Positions 22,068 to 31,065 of a stretch of DNA of 36,709 bases are shown piece by piece. The DNA comes from CAZWKX01 sp964633975. GTDB lineage: Bacteria; Actinomycetota; Acidimicrobiia; Spongiisociales; UBA11373. Numbering within the stretch: the stretch's first letter is position 1; the number at the start of each line of letters is the position of its first letter. A program made the position numbers and the translations under genes. Location of the stretch: assembly GCA_964633975.1 (NCBI GenBank), contig CAZWKX010000021.1, positions 1 through 36,709 of the forward strand. Direction: 5' to 3'. Under the pieces are notes generated by a model. That model was not told the origin of the DNA. It made no database searches and saw only the letters and a program-made list of their open reading frames with translations.

Positions 22068-25000
22068 ATGAGCTGTACCGGCAGGCCCGTCCCGTGGGCA
22101 CCGCTTCTCGTCGTGTTGCTTGTTGTCGTCTATGTGGTCGGCGGTGTGTTTCCCGGCGCACCGAACGTGGCCGAGGCGACTCCTTCGATCAGCCAGACCT
22201 ACTTCAGCCCGTTTGAGGCCCAAGAGCTGATCGACATCCTGCGGTCTGTCGGGGGAGGTGCCGGCGTGTGCACCGGACCGGTGCAGTCGACGATCTCGAT
22301 CACGTCTGGCGCTGATGGCAACACGATCTACTACGACCATTTCGAGGACGGCTACGAAGTCGATCCGATCAACCCGGTTCAGGGCTCGACGCTGATCTTG
22401 GCGATGGACGTCGGCGACGTGTGGACGCAATCGAGCAGCGTCCCGGTGGATCAGCCGGGACGCGGCGCCGGCAACTACTACGACGGGCGCGATCGTATCG
22501 TCTCCACTGCTCCGATCGCGGTGACGCAGGCGGTATACGCGGACGACCCCGGCGAGCTGCTGGCCGGGGCGGTGCAGGTTCTCGACGTCGACAAGTCGGG
22601 CATGCAGTTCGACATCCCCGTCGGCCAGGACGCCGACTTCAACCAGGTGTTCGAGTATGTGGGTCTCGTTCTGGTGGGCATCGAGTTCAACACGCAGGTG
22701 CAGATTGATGCCGATGCCGACGGCTCGTTCGAGATCTCGGAAACCCTCAACCTGGGTGACACCTATGTTGTCGACGGAGGGGTGAACCTGGGCGCGCAGG
22801 TGACGTCGGACCGGCCCGTTTCGGCCTACGTGACGACGGGCGATGTCGGCGCCACGTATGAGAGTCGCTTTTTTGAGCTCTACCCGACCTCTATCTGGTC
22901 CGACGAAATCGTGAGCCCGGTTGGGGCTCCCAGCAGCGATGAGGCCTACGACACCCGGGTGTTCCTCTTCAACCCGTCGACCGATCCGGTCACGGTGACG
23001 GCAACCACGGCCGGTGGGGCCACGACCGACATCCCTATTGCCGGCCGGAGCGAGGGGAGCTACCTGATGCCGCTGAATCAGGGAGCCCTGTTCAGCAGCG
23101 GGGACGGGTCGCCTATCTACGGGTTCCAGGCGAGCACGACGGGTTCGACGAGTTCGTCGTACGACTGGGGCTTCACCCTGGTCCCGGAGAACGCGGCTAC
23201 CCCTTCGACCATCCTCCCCTACGCCCCCGGGTCCGCCGACGGAACTCGCAACTACAGCCCGGTGTGGGTGGCGGCGTTTGCCGACACCAGGATCTACGTG
23301 GATCTCGACGGTGATCCGACGACGGGGGGCAGCGTCGATCCACTCGGCGACCAGTACGACTTTCACTGCGATGTGACGGCCTACGCGTCGAAGACGGTAT
23401 ACGACGACGGCCAGGGGGTCTGCTACGACCCGAGCCAGACGGCAAACCAGTCCGGTGGAGACCGGGACATGACCGGATCGCGTATCTACACGGTGGACGG
23501 TACACGGCTCATCGCGGCATGGGGCCAGCGAGCCGGCTACACGGGAGGCACCCCGGCGCTCGACATGGGCACCACGATCCTCCCGTTCCCGTCCATCAAC
23601 ATGGCGAAGACGTCGGTGGTGTCGAACGATGTCGACATGGACGGCGAGGCCGACCCGGGCGACACGATCACCTACACGATCACGATGGAAAACAACGGCA
23701 TCATCGACGTCGGAGCGGTCCTCGTCTTCGACGAGACTCCGTCGTACACCTCCTACGTTCTGGGCTCCACGACGCTGGACGGTGCGCCGGTGGCCGACGA
23801 TGCCCCTCCCTTCACTCCGACTCCGCTCGATGCCGATTCGCCTGATGGGGGCCTGGACATAGACACGATCCCCGCCGGGGCCACCCGAATCGTCGTCTTC
23901 TCCATCAGCGTCGACGATCCGGTGATGCTCGGCGTGCGGACCGTGGGCAACCATGCTTCGATGTCGAGCGCCTACGGGCCGTCATCGGCGATGAACGTGA
24001 TCGAGCTGGACGTGCCGCCACTCCAGATCGACAAGGTGTCGACGCCCGATTCGTCTCCCGTCGGATCCGGCGAGACGATCGAGTATCGCATCAGGGTCTT
24101 CAACGGAGACGACGCCTCACAGACCGGAGTGTCGCTCGTCGACACGATTCCCGCAGGCACCACCTATGTACCCGGCAGCATCTCGGGCGATGTCGATGGG
24201 ACGCCGGTGGCGGTGAGCGCCCCGCCGAACATCATCTCGGGGCTCACACTTGCTTCGGGAGAGATACTGACCGTCTACTTCAGCGTGACCGTCGATGACC
24301 CGATGGCCGTTGGGGTCACCGAGTTTGCTAACTCGGCGACGGCCGACAGCGACCAGTACGACCCTGTGGTGGCGGACGTGACGGATCCGGCAGATCCCCA
24401 GGCAGACCTGTCCTTGGCCAAGGACGACAACACCGCGGTCGCCGTGCACCCCGGTGAATCGATCATCTACACGCTCACCCTCACCAACAACGGACCGGAC
24501 GTAGGCGACGACCCGGTTGTCGTCGACACCCTGCCGGCCGGGGTGACGTTCGACGATGTGCTGTCGGATGCGCTTTGCGTGGAAGGCCCGGTCGGCACCA
24601 TCACCTGCTCGCTGGCAGACCTCGCTCCCGGCTCCACTTCGTTAGACATTGTCGTGGACATCGACGCCGGCGTCGACGGCACCATCACCAACAACGCGGT
24701 CGTGTCGTCGTCGACCGCCGATCCGGTGGGGGCCAACAACTCGGCGTCGGTGGACACCCTCGTCGATACCTTGCCTTCGATCACCGTGACGAAGGATCCA
24801 TCGGTTGGCTCGGTGCCCGAGACCGGAGGGACGGTGACGTTCTCCGTCGACGTCGACAACGATTCGGCGGAGGCGGGGACGTTGACGGCGCTGGACGACG
24901 ACATCTTCGGGGATCTGCTGGACGGGGGTAATGGGGCGGTTTCGAACAACACCTGCCCGGCACAGGCCACTGCGATCCCGGCGTCGGGGACCTTCTCGTG

Positions 25001-26210
25001 CTCATTCGACGCCGTGCTCTCCGGCGACGCCGAGGGGCCGGATCATGTGAACACGGTGACTGCGACGGTGGAGGACGACGACGGCAACTCGACTTCTGGT
25101 TCCGATGACGCCACGGTCGGGTTCAGCGCGGTCGCCGGCACGCTGACGGGTCACCTGTTTGTCGACACGGACGCGGACGGCGTGCAGGATGCGGGTGAGC
25201 CCAACCTGGCGAACGTGTCGGTTGATGTAACGGATGGGGACGGCGTGACGGTCACGGTCGTGTCCAACGGCGCCGGCGACTGGTCGACTTCGGTGGGAGC
25301 CGGCTCGGTGACGGCCCAGGTGGTGGCGGCGACGGTCCCCGCCGGATACGTGCTGACCACAGCCAACGCCACTCAGACGATTGCAGTGGGTCCCGGCGCT
25401 ACTGAGGCCGCCGACGATGTCGGCTATCGGCCCCCAGAGGGCGAGCTGTCAGGCACCGTCTTCTTCGACGTCGATGGAGATGATGCGTTGGACGCGGGAG
25501 AGCCGAGGCTCCAGGGCGTGACGGTTGACCTCCTCGGCGATCTGGGGGTGACGGTCGACACCACGACGACGGCGTCCGATGGTTCCTATGAGTTCACCGG
25601 CCTGGCGGGCGGGGACTACACGGTTTCGGTCGACGCGAACACGGTGCCGGCGGGGTTTGCACTGACGTCGGATCCGGACGCCATCGAAGACGGGGAAACC
25701 ACCGTGACACTGCCGGCAGACGGGGCCGTCGATGATCTCGATTTCGGGTACAGGGGCACCGGATCGATCGGGGACACGATCTGGCACGATGCCGATAGGG
25801 ACGGTGAGATCGACTTCGAAGAGGAGCCCCTGCCGGGAGTGACGGTCTCCCTTGTGTGGAGCGGGTTCGACGGAGTGCTCGACACCGGGGACGACGTCCA
25901 GTTCCCGTCCCGTGTGTCGGGAGCCAACGGCCAATACCTGTTCACGGGTGTGCCGCCGGGGCCGTCGCGGGTGGCGGTGGCCGACGTCGATGACGGCCTG
26001 CAGGCGACGACGGCCGAAGCGATCATCGTCACGCTGGGGGCGGGCGGGGTCTTCCTCGATGCGGACGTCGGCTACATCACCGAGGACGAGCTTCCCTATA
26101 CGGGGCTCGATGTGCAGCGGCTGCTGTGGATGGCGGCTGTGCTCATCTTCCTGGGTGTGGCCCTTCTGGGCTTCGAGCGACGGCGAGATCTCGGCACCGG
26201 TGGGTTCTGA
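22068..26210 (+). CDS. LPxTG-anchored surface protein with DUF11 and SdrD-B-like repeats
   Basis: The 1380-residue protein has a signal peptide (hydrophobic core LLVVLLVVVYVVGGVF, then ATPSIS), a unique beta-rich region of about 470 residues, then four DUF11-like Ig-fold repeats starting near bases 23595, 24020, 24405 and 24775. Three SdrD-B/Cna-B-like repeats follow near 25140, 25440 and 25770, each with a DxDxDGxxDxxE-like calcium loop (DTDADGVQDAGE, DVDGDDALDAGE, DADRDGEIDFEE). The end is a sortase signal: LPYTG at base 26091, a membrane segment and ERRRD. It should be a stalk-like wall protein. GAGGG before the ATG at 22068 decides the start; a GTG at 22056 is possible. No sortase gene is nearby. 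Confidence 0.92.
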   Translation: MSCTGRPVPWAPLLVVLLVVVYVVGGVFPGAPNVAEATPSISQTYFSPFEAQELIDILRSVGGGAGVCTGPVQSTISITSGADGNTIYYDHFEDGYEVDPINPVQGSTLILAMDVGDVWTQSSSVPVDQPGRGAGNYYDGRDRIVSTAPIAVTQAVYADDPGELLAGAVQVLDVDKSGMQFDIPVGQDADFNQVFEYVGLVLVGIEFNTQVQIDADADGSFEISETLNLGDTYVVDGGVNLGAQVTSDRPVSAYVTTGDVGATYESRFFELYPTSIWSDEIVSPVGAPSSDEAYDTRVFLFNPSTDPVTVTATTAGGATTDIPIAGRSEGSYLMPLNQGALFSSGDGSPIYGFQASTTGSTSSSYDWGFTLVPENAATPSTILPYAPGSADGTRNYSPVWVAAFADTRIYVDLDGDPTTGGSVDPLGDQYDFHCDVTAYASKTVYDDGQGVCYDPSQTANQSGGDRDMTGSRIYTVDGTRLIAAWGQRAGYTGGTPALDMGTTILPFPSINMAKTSVVSNDVDMDGEADPGDTITYTITMENNGIIDVGAVLVFDETPSYTSYVLGSTTLDGAPVADDAPPFTPTPLDADSPDGGLDIDTIPAGATRIVVFSISVDDPVMLGVRTVGNHASMSSAYGPSSAMNVIELDVPPLQIDKVSTPDSSPVGSGETIEYRIRVFNGDDASQTGVSLVDTIPAGTTYVPGSISGDVDGTPVAVSAPPNIISGLTLASGEILTVYFSVTVDDPMAVGVTEFANSATADSDQYDPVVADVTDPADPQADLSLAKDDNTAVAVHPGESIIYTLTLTNNGPDVGDDPVVVDTLPAGVTFDDVLSDALCVEGPVGTITCSLADLAPGSTSLDIVVDIDAGVDGTITNNAVVSSSTADPVGANNSASVDTLVDTLPSITVTKDPSVGSVPETGGTVTFSVDVDNDSAEAGTLTALDDDIFGDLLDGGNGAVSNNTCPAQATAIPASGTFSCSFDAVLSGDAEGPDHVNTVTATVEDDDGNSTSGSDDATVGFSAVAGTLTGHLFVDTDADGVQDAGEPNLANVSVDVTDGDGVTVTVVSNGAGDWSTSVGAGSVTAQVVAATVPAGYVLTTANATQTIAVGPGATEAADDVGYRPPEGELSGTVFFDVDGDDALDAGEPRLQGVTVDLLGDLGVTVDTTTTASDGSYEFTGLAGGDYTVSVDANTVPAGFALTSDPDAIEDGETTVTLPADGAVDDLDFGYRGTGSIGDTIWHDADRDGEIDFEEEPLPGVTVSLVWSGFDGVLDTGDDVQFPSRVSGANGQYLFTGVPPGPSRVAVADVDDGLQATTAEAIIVTLGAGGVFLDADVGYITEDELPYTGLDVQRLLWMAAVLIFLGVALLGFERRRDLGTGGF

Positions 26211-26224
26211 GTCCTCCGTGATGG

Positions 26225-26251
26225 CGAGCGGCCGCCGGAGGCGGCCGCTCG
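26225..26251 (+). terminator. Terminator-like hairpin after the surface protein gene
   Basis: A perfect 12-base-pair stem (26225-26236 with 26240-26251, core GAGCGGCCGCC) around a GGA loop lies 14 bases after the stop codon. There is no T-run, as often in high-GC actinobacteria, so termination strength is uncertain. Confidence 0.55.
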
Positions 26252-26313
26252 AAGGGAGGAAAGGATGTGCCGTCCGAGGACGACACCATCTCATCGGCGT
26301 GGCTTCGGTGGCC

Positions 26314-26344
26314 TTGAGGGGAACTGCCGGGGACGGCGTACAGT
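26314..26344 (+). promoter_or_regulatory. Candidate leaderless promoter of pyrE
   Basis: TTGAGG (26314-26319) and TACAGT (26339-26344) are 19 bases apart. The pyrE GTG at 26352 begins seven bases after the -10, so the mRNA would start at the initiator codon. This supports that start over longer frames. Confidence 0.42.
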
Positions 26345-26351
26345 GGGGCCC

Positions 26352-26891
26352 GTGCGTGACCTAGTGGATCATTTACAGCGCTATTCGCTCCGCCGTGGAG
26401 GCGAGTTCAGGCTGCGATCCGGTGGCACCAGCGACTGGTATCTCGATGCTCGGCAGACGACGTTTGACGGGCTCGGCGGCGGGCTGGTGGCACAAGCGGT
26501 CATCGAAGTCTTGGATGCCGATGTAACGGCCATTGGGGGCATGACGATCGGCGCCGACCCCATCGCGGTGGCGGTGGCTGTTGTTGCGGCGTCGAAGGGC
26601 CGCCCACTCAAGGCGTTTTCGGTGCGCAAGGAGTCAAAGGATCACGGTACCGGGGGCCGGCTGGTAGGCCCCGTCGGGCCCGGGGACCGGGTGGCGGTGG
26701 TCGAAGACACCACGACGACGGGCAGTGCCCTCCTCGAGGCCGTCGATGCCGTGACGGCGGCCGGCATCAAGGTGGCGCAGGTTGTAGTACTCATAGATCG
26801 CAGCAATGGCGCCGCCGGGGAACTCATGGCCGAACGCAACATCGCCTACCGTGCCCTCGTGCTTCCGGAGGACCTTGGAGTATCGCCGTGA
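26352..26891 (+). CDS. pyrE: Orotate phosphoribosyltransferase
   Basis: The 179-residue type I phosphoribosyltransferase has the PRPP loop VAVVEDTTTTGSALLEAV (about 115-132), GGMTIGADPIAVAV and FSVRKESKDHGTGG, as in PyrE, which joins orotate to PRPP in pyrimidine synthesis. Length fits short actinobacterial PyrE. The GTG at 26352 is favoured by a -10 seven bases before it; GTG 26364 is an alternative. Another purine or pyrimidine phosphoribosyltransferase cannot be wholly excluded. The next gene overlaps it by four bases. Confidence 0.88.
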   Translation: MRDLVDHLQRYSLRRGGEFRLRSGGTSDWYLDARQTTFDGLGGGLVAQAVIEVLDADVTAIGGMTIGADPIAVAVAVVAASKGRPLKAFSVRKESKDHGTGGRLVGPVGPGDRVAVVEDTTTTGSALLEAVDAVTAAGIKVAQVVVLIDRSNGAAGELMAERNIAYRALVLPEDLGVSP

Positions 26892-27499
26892 CGAACAGGG
26901 TGTCGCGTTCCCTGCTGCTGGTGTTGGCGCTGTCGATAGTGGCGATGCCACTGATGATGCTGGGCCTCGACATGATCTTCACACACCGTTTGTACCCGGA
27001 GCCGGAGACCTACGAGCAGCAGGTGCAGGTGGTGACCGAAGGCGGGGAGACGGTGACATCCATCGAGAGGCCGTATACGGCCTGGGGAGCGGCGCAGAGG
27101 CGACGCGATCTGGCCTGGGGCAGCGTCTTGATCGCGGGGGGGCTGGGCTCGTGGCTGTGGGGTATGTGGAACGTCCTCAGGCCGCGGCGTTTCCTCGAGT
27201 ACGGCGCCGAAGGGCTCGTCCTGTACCCGGAGGGCCGCAGGGCCGCGCCGATGCATCTCTACTGGGGCGAGATCGCAGAGGTGAGATCCGGAGTCCGCGC
27301 CGTCGACGGCAGTGACGTGCCGGTGCTCTCGTTGCGGCTGAGCGACCCGGAGCAGTTGCCGGACAACCCTTGGGCGGCGGTCGTCGAGCCGCCTTGGCTG
27401 CACCTCTTGGCGGAAGAGTGGGACCGGCCGGCGCACAAGGTGGCGGTGGCCCTCGAGGGGTACATGGCATCTTGGACCAAGCGAGAGGTGCAGGCGTAG
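26888..27499 (+). CDS. Two-helix membrane protein of unknown function
   Basis: The 203-residue protein has a membrane segment near residues 9-30, an external loop of about 45 residues, a second segment near 75-95 (GSVLIAGGLGSWLWGMW) and a cytoplasmic domain of about 105 residues with alternating beta-like stretches (LYWGEIAEVRSGV, VPVLSLRL). The tail resembles the PH-like domains after two helices in actinobacterial proteins, but I cannot assign it. GTG overlaps the pyrE stop by four bases, and nfo begins 11 bases downstream. Confidence 0.75.
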   Translation: MTNRVSRSLLLVLALSIVAMPLMMLGLDMIFTHRLYPEPETYEQQVQVVTEGGETVTSIERPYTAWGAAQRRRDLAWGSVLIAGGLGSWLWGMWNVLRPRRFLEYGAEGLVLYPEGRRAAPMHLYWGEIAEVRSGVRAVDGSDVPVLSLRLSDPEQLPDNPWAAVVEPPWLHLLAEEWDRPAHKVAVALEGYMASWTKREVQA

Positions 27500-27510
27500 C
27501 CTGGGCGGAG

Positions 27511-28272
27511 ATGCTCGTCGGTGCCCACGTTCCGCCCGATTCCCCGATCGAAGAGGCAGCGGCCAGGGGTGCGGACATCGTCCAGGTGTTCCTCTCCAAC
27601 CCACAGTCGTGGAAGAAGCCGCTGGCCCGTCCCGATGCGGACGTCCTGAAGGCATCCGGCATCGGCATCTACGCTCATGCTCCCTACCTGATCAACGTGG
27701 GATCACCCAACAACCGCGTGCGGATCCCAAGTCGCAAGATCCTCGGGGACACGATTGCCGCAGCCCACGCCGTGGGCGCTCGCGGTGTGGTTGTTCACGG
27801 TGGCCACATAGGAGACGAGGAGACGCCCGACGTAGGCTGGGAACGCTGGCGCAAGGCCCTCGAGTCGGTGGATCTGAGCGTCCCGGTGCTCATCGAGAAC
27901 ACTGCCGGTGGGGGCAACGCGGTGCTGCGGGACATCGGCGGCTACGGGCCTCTCTGGGAGGCTATCGGGGACTTGAACGTCGGTGTCTGCATCGACACCT
28001 GTCACGCCTGGGCTGCCGGCGAGGACCTAGAAACGGTCGTGGAGCGGCTCCGTGCGGTCACCGGCCGCATCGGTTTGGTGCATGCCAACGACTCTCGCGA
28101 TCCCTTCGACAGCCGCCGTGACCGTCATGCCAACCTCGGTCACGGGGAGATACCGGAAGATCTGCTGGTGCACGTGCTGCGTCAAGCCGATGCGCCGATC
28201 ATTGTGGAGACGCCGGGTGGGGCCGAGGCTCAGGCGGAGGACATCGCTTGGATTCGCGCTCGATTGGCGTGA
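27511..28272 (+). CDS. nfo: Endonuclease IV (AP endonuclease)
   Basis: The 253-residue TIM-barrel enzyme cuts DNA 5' of abasic sites in base excision repair. Metal-binding residues of AP endonuclease 2 are visible in order: VGAHV, YAHAPY, VVVHGGHIG, LIENTAGGG, CIDTCHAWAAG, LVHANDSRD, RHANLGHGEI and IVETPG. It is somewhat shorter than E. coli Nfo (285) and close to actinobacterial homologues. I chose ATG 27511, where homology starts; the longer frame runs into the preceding gene. It probably shares an operon with pyrE. Confidence 0.93.
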   Translation: MLVGAHVPPDSPIEEAAARGADIVQVFLSNPQSWKKPLARPDADVLKASGIGIYAHAPYLINVGSPNNRVRIPSRKILGDTIAAAHAVGARGVVVHGGHIGDEETPDVGWERWRKALESVDLSVPVLIENTAGGGNAVLRDIGGYGPLWEAIGDLNVGVCIDTCHAWAAGEDLETVVERLRAVTGRIGLVHANDSRDPFDSRRDRHANLGHGEIPEDLLVHVLRQADAPIIVETPGGAEAQAEDIAWIRARLA

Positions 28273-28275
28273 TCG

Positions 28276-28980
28276 TCAGGGGGCGATGACCCGGAAGCGG
28301 CGGCCGCATTGCCCGCAGCGAATCCGCCTTTCGGTGTCGTCGACGGCGCCGCCGCAGTAAGGGCAGTGGAGGACGGGTGGCGGGGTTTCGTGGCGAGGGC
28401 GGAGGCGGGCGGTGATCGGGGCGGCGAGGGTGACTGCGGCGAGGAGGACGCAGAGGACCCAGAAGAGCCGCCACGTGTTGCCGGGCTCGAATCCCCAAAT
28501 GACGGCGACGGTGAAACCGGCGGCGACGACCGAGAGCACGTAGGCGATGGGGAGCAGCCAGCCTTCGATGTGCACGCCGGACATGACGGCGGCGTAGGCG
28601 ATGGTGACCGCGATCGTGATGAAGGTGCCGCCTAGCTGGCCCACGGTGAGGGCCGAGAAATTGGTCCACACCGATGTGATGATCAGGGCGAATCCGAGAA
28701 GGGATGTGAAGATACCGATGGCTGGAAGCGGGCCTAGCCGGCCCTCGGGGATTGCGACGCTGCAGGTCAGGGCCACCACCCCCGAGCCGGTGATCAACAG
28801 CGAGGTCACCAGGATGTTGACCTCGAGGTCGCTCAGGGAGCCGGCGACGGCCCAGACACCGAGGAGCGCATTCACCACGATGGCAGCGAGGGCGACCCGG
28901 CGGAGCCACAGCTTGAAGATCTCGAAGGCCGTGAGGCGCGGGGCCTCGGCTTCCTGTGCGTCGTTGTTCTCGGTGGGCAG
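28276..28980 (-). CDS. Multi-pass membrane protein with C-terminal zinc ribbon
   Basis: The protein has about five to six hydrophobic segments and ends with a zinc ribbon, CPYCGG ... RCGQCGRRF, at residues about 209-229. Function is unknown. The open frame continues back to an ATG at 29142, but that would overlap the upstream gene by 92 bases, and in the stretch between I see no GTG or TTG. A CTG at 28980 lies six bases behind GGAGAG and gives 234 residues; I use it with caution. It converges on nfo with three bases between stops and follows the split-barrel gene. Confidence 0.65.
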   Translation of the reverse strand: MPTENNDAQEAEAPRLTAFEIFKLWLRRVALAAIVVNALLGVWAVAGSLSDLEVNILVTSLLITGSGVVALTCSVAIPEGRLGPLPAIGIFTSLLGFALIITSVWTNFSALTVGQLGGTFITIAVTIAYAAVMSGVHIEGWLLPIAYVLSVVAAGFTVAVIWGFEPGNTWRLFWVLCVLLAAVTLAAPITARLRPRHETPPPVLHCPYCGGAVDDTERRIRCGQCGRRFRVIAP

Positions 28981-29050
28981 GGAGTTCTCTCCGGGTGTGT
29001 GTCCCCAGCCTGCCCGGCCCGGCTCCGCTGTGCAAGGTGCGGTGTGGATT

Positions 29051-29527
29051 TCAGTACCCGCCGCCGAGTCGGGTGTGGTCCCAGGAGATAACGCGCTTGG
29101 GCTGGACTGTGACTGCGGTGTTTTTCGCAGCGTGGTGGCCAAAGGCTGCCTTCAGCGCGTCGGGGCTCAGGTGGAGTGGCTGGTCGCCGACCATTGCGTA
29201 CTTGGCCGCCATGGTTCCGTACAGCGCGAGCACACGGCCCGGGTCGTCGTCGAGGATGGCCGTCCCTTTGATCATCACGCCCTGCAGGTCGGCGTACGTG
29301 GAGCCCCGTTCGACGAGAACGGTGAGCCGGGGGCGCTGCTGCAGGTTGACGATCTTCTGCGATTTGGTGAAGGAGCGAAAGACGATTCGGCCTTCTTCGA
29401 CGACGTACCACATGGGAACCAGATGGGGCCAGCCGTCGTCGCCGACTGTGGCGACGTGGGCGATACGCCCCTCTTCGAGGAAGGCTTCGATCTCACCCGG
29501 GGTCATGGCTACGTTCTTGCGGGCCAT
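29051..29527 (-). CDS. PPOX-class split-barrel oxidoreductase, probably F420-dependent
   Basis: The 158-residue protein has a split-barrel fold: IEAFLEEGRIAHVATVGDDG, PHLVPMWYVVEEGRIVF, TKSQKIVNLQQRPRLTVLVE and the end VISWDHTRLGGGY. The last motif and the N-terminal EEGRIAHVATV are typical of actinobacterial F420-binding or related FMN-binding reductases. The substrate is unknown. I chose ATG 29527, seven bases behind GAGAGGAG; the frame opens at 29575. F420 use is inferred from the family, and no F420 synthesis gene is in the window. Confidence 0.85.
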   Translation of the reverse strand: MARKNVAMTPGEIEAFLEEGRIAHVATVGDDGWPHLVPMWYVVEEGRIVFRSFTKSQKIVNLQQRPRLTVLVERGSTYADLQGVMIKGTAILDDDPGRVLALYGTMAAKYAMVGDQPLHLSPDALKAAFGHHAAKNTAVTVQPKRVISWDHTRLGGGY

Positions 29528-29697
29528 CGGTCTGCTCCTCTCGATATCGACGCTAGCGGGACACCGCGTCGGCATCAGTTCCTACAATCTCCTGCGCCGG
29601 CGAGACGGCCGACCTCAGGCGGCCGATCCCGAAAAGGCCGAGCAACGACTCGAGCGCCGAAATCCTTCGACCCACGAGGCGGAGAGAGGAGCAGGAG

Positions 29698-30552
29698 ATG
29701 GCCGAGAAGGTCACCGTTCCCGATGTGCGGGCCGCAAAAGGCGGCTCACGGATAAAGATGGTCACCGCATACGACGCCCCGTCGGCTCGCATCGCTGACA
29801 AGGCGGGGGCCGACATCATCCTCGTCGGTGATTCGGTGGGGAATGTCGTGCTCGGGCGGCGTTCTACGCTCGAGGTGACGCTCGACGACATGGTCCGGCA
29901 CGGAGCCGCGGTCGCCTCGACGCGGCCGCGTGCGCTCGTCGTCGGCGACATGCCCTGGCTCAGCTTCCACGTGTCGCCGGCGGACACCGTGCGCAACGCG
30001 GGACGGTTCGTGCAGGAGGGCGGCGTCGAGGCGGTGAAGGTGGAAGGTGGCATCAAGAGAGTGCCGGTGATCGAAGCGGTGCTCGCGGCCGAGATTCCGG
30101 TGATGGGGCACTTGGGTCTGACGCCGCAGTCGGTTCACGCCATGGGGGGATATCGGGTGCAGGGCAGGGCCGTGGAGACGGCGAAGCAGCTCATCGAGGA
30201 TGCTTTGGCCATCGAGGCCGCGGGTGTGTTCTCGATCGTGCTGGAGGGGGTTCCCGGGATGGTGGCCGATCTCATCACGCGCCGGGTGTCGGTGCCGACG
30301 ATCGGCATAGGCGCCGGCGCGAAGACTGATGGACAGGTGCTCGTGTTCCACGACGTGCTGGGCCTCAACGATGAGGAGGTGCCGCGTTTTGTGCGGGCCT
30401 ACGCCTCCCTCCACGACGATGCGGTGAAGGCACTCCGGGCGTTCTTCGCCGACATCGAGGACGGGTCGTTCCCTTCGGCCGAGGAGACCTATGAGATGCC
30501 GGCAGATGCGGGCCGGGCGTTGCTCGAGGAGATGGGATCGTTCGGCGCCTGA
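29698..30552 (+). CDS. panB: 3-methyl-2-oxobutanoate hydroxymethyltransferase
   Basis: PanB makes ketopantoate from ketoisovalerate and methylenetetrahydrofolate, the first step of pantothenate and coenzyme A synthesis. The 284-residue TIM barrel shows MVTAYDAPSARIADKAG, ILVGDSVGNVVLG, GDMPWLSF, VKVEGG, MGHLGLTPQSVHAMGGYRVQ and GIGAGAKTDGQVLVFHD, including the metal and catalytic residues. A purine-rich ribosome binding region (GAGGAGCAGGAG) precedes the ATG. No panC or panD is near. The DUF192 gene begins 8 bases downstream. Confidence 0.96.
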   Translation: MAEKVTVPDVRAAKGGSRIKMVTAYDAPSARIADKAGADIILVGDSVGNVVLGRRSTLEVTLDDMVRHGAAVASTRPRALVVGDMPWLSFHVSPADTVRNAGRFVQEGGVEAVKVEGGIKRVPVIEAVLAAEIPVMGHLGLTPQSVHAMGGYRVQGRAVETAKQLIEDALAIEAAGVFSIVLEGVPGMVADLITRRVSVPTIGIGAGAKTDGQVLVFHDVLGLNDEEVPRFVRAYASLHDDAVKALRAFFADIEDGSFPSAEETYEMPADAGRALLEEMGSFGA

Positions 30553-30560
30553 TCGTCGTC

Positions 30561-31019
30561 TTGGTGCTGCTGTGCGGCTGTTGTGGGACGCGGGGCGACG
30601 AGGCGCTTGCCGGCTTCGACCAGGCAGAGATCATCGTCGGTGGACGCACGTGGAACGTGGCCGTGGCCGCTGATGCCGGTGAGCGCAGCCGGGGGCTGAT
30701 GGGCGTCACCGATCTCGGTGACCTCGACGGCATGCTGTTCGTCTTCGCCGCCGATACGGAGACGCCCTTCTGGATGAAGGACACGCTCATCCCTCTCGAC
30801 GTGGCGTTCTTCGGTGCAGACGGCGAATTGGTCGATCTGCTGCGCATGGAGCCGTGTCTCGGCGACCCGTGTCCTACCTACCGGGCCGGCGGCCCGTATC
30901 GCTACGCTCTCGAAGCGCCTGCCGGGGGGCTCGACGATGCCGAGGGGCTGTATCTTGAGCTGCCGTTGCCCGGTTGGGGGGCGGCGCGACCACGCGGGGC
31001 GCGCTCTCGATCACCTTGA
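30561..31019 (+). CDS. DUF192 lipoprotein
   Basis: The DUF192 domain spans about residues 24-135: SRGLMGVTDLGDLDGMLFVF, PFWMKDTLIPLDVAFF and YRYALEAPAG. Function of the family is unknown. The N-terminus is hydrophobic and Cys-rich (VLLCGCCG), like a lipobox, but the TTG at 30561 leaves a very short signal with no basic residues. In-frame codons upstream (RRLIVVLVLLCGC) would make a better signal peptide but offer only CTG at 30549 as a start. The real start is unclear. It follows panB closely. Confidence 0.8.
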   Translation: MVLLCGCCGTRGDEALAGFDQAEIIVGGRTWNVAVAADAGERSRGLMGVTDLGDLDGMLFVFAADTETPFWMKDTLIPLDVAFFGADGELVDLLRMEPCLGDPCPTYRAGGPYRYALEAPAGGLDDAEGLYLELPLPGWGAARPRGARSRSP

Positions 31020-31053
31020 GAGACTGCACTTCCGCGACCCGCCATTGCCGGGT

Positions 31054-31059
31054 TACACT
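31054..31059 (+). promoter_or_regulatory. -10 element of the rpsF operon
   Basis: TACACT at 31054-31059 matches TAnnnT. Transcription would start near 31066, giving a leader of about 67 bases with two hairpins before rpsF. No convincing -35 is seen. Confidence 0.4.
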
Positions 31060-31065
31060 GCGTGT

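Noticed and set aside
21960..23954. A 664-codon open frame on the minus strand under the surface protein
   Set aside because: It is opposite a protein with a signal peptide, repeats and LPYTG. Its own text is Arg/His/Val-rich with no domain, as expected from a mirrored GC-rich gene.
29961..29975. CACGTG-containing sites elsewhere (for example in panB, dnaA and the GNAT gene) as extra parS copies
   Set aside because: They share only the central CACGTG and lack the flanking GTTT/AAAC arms.
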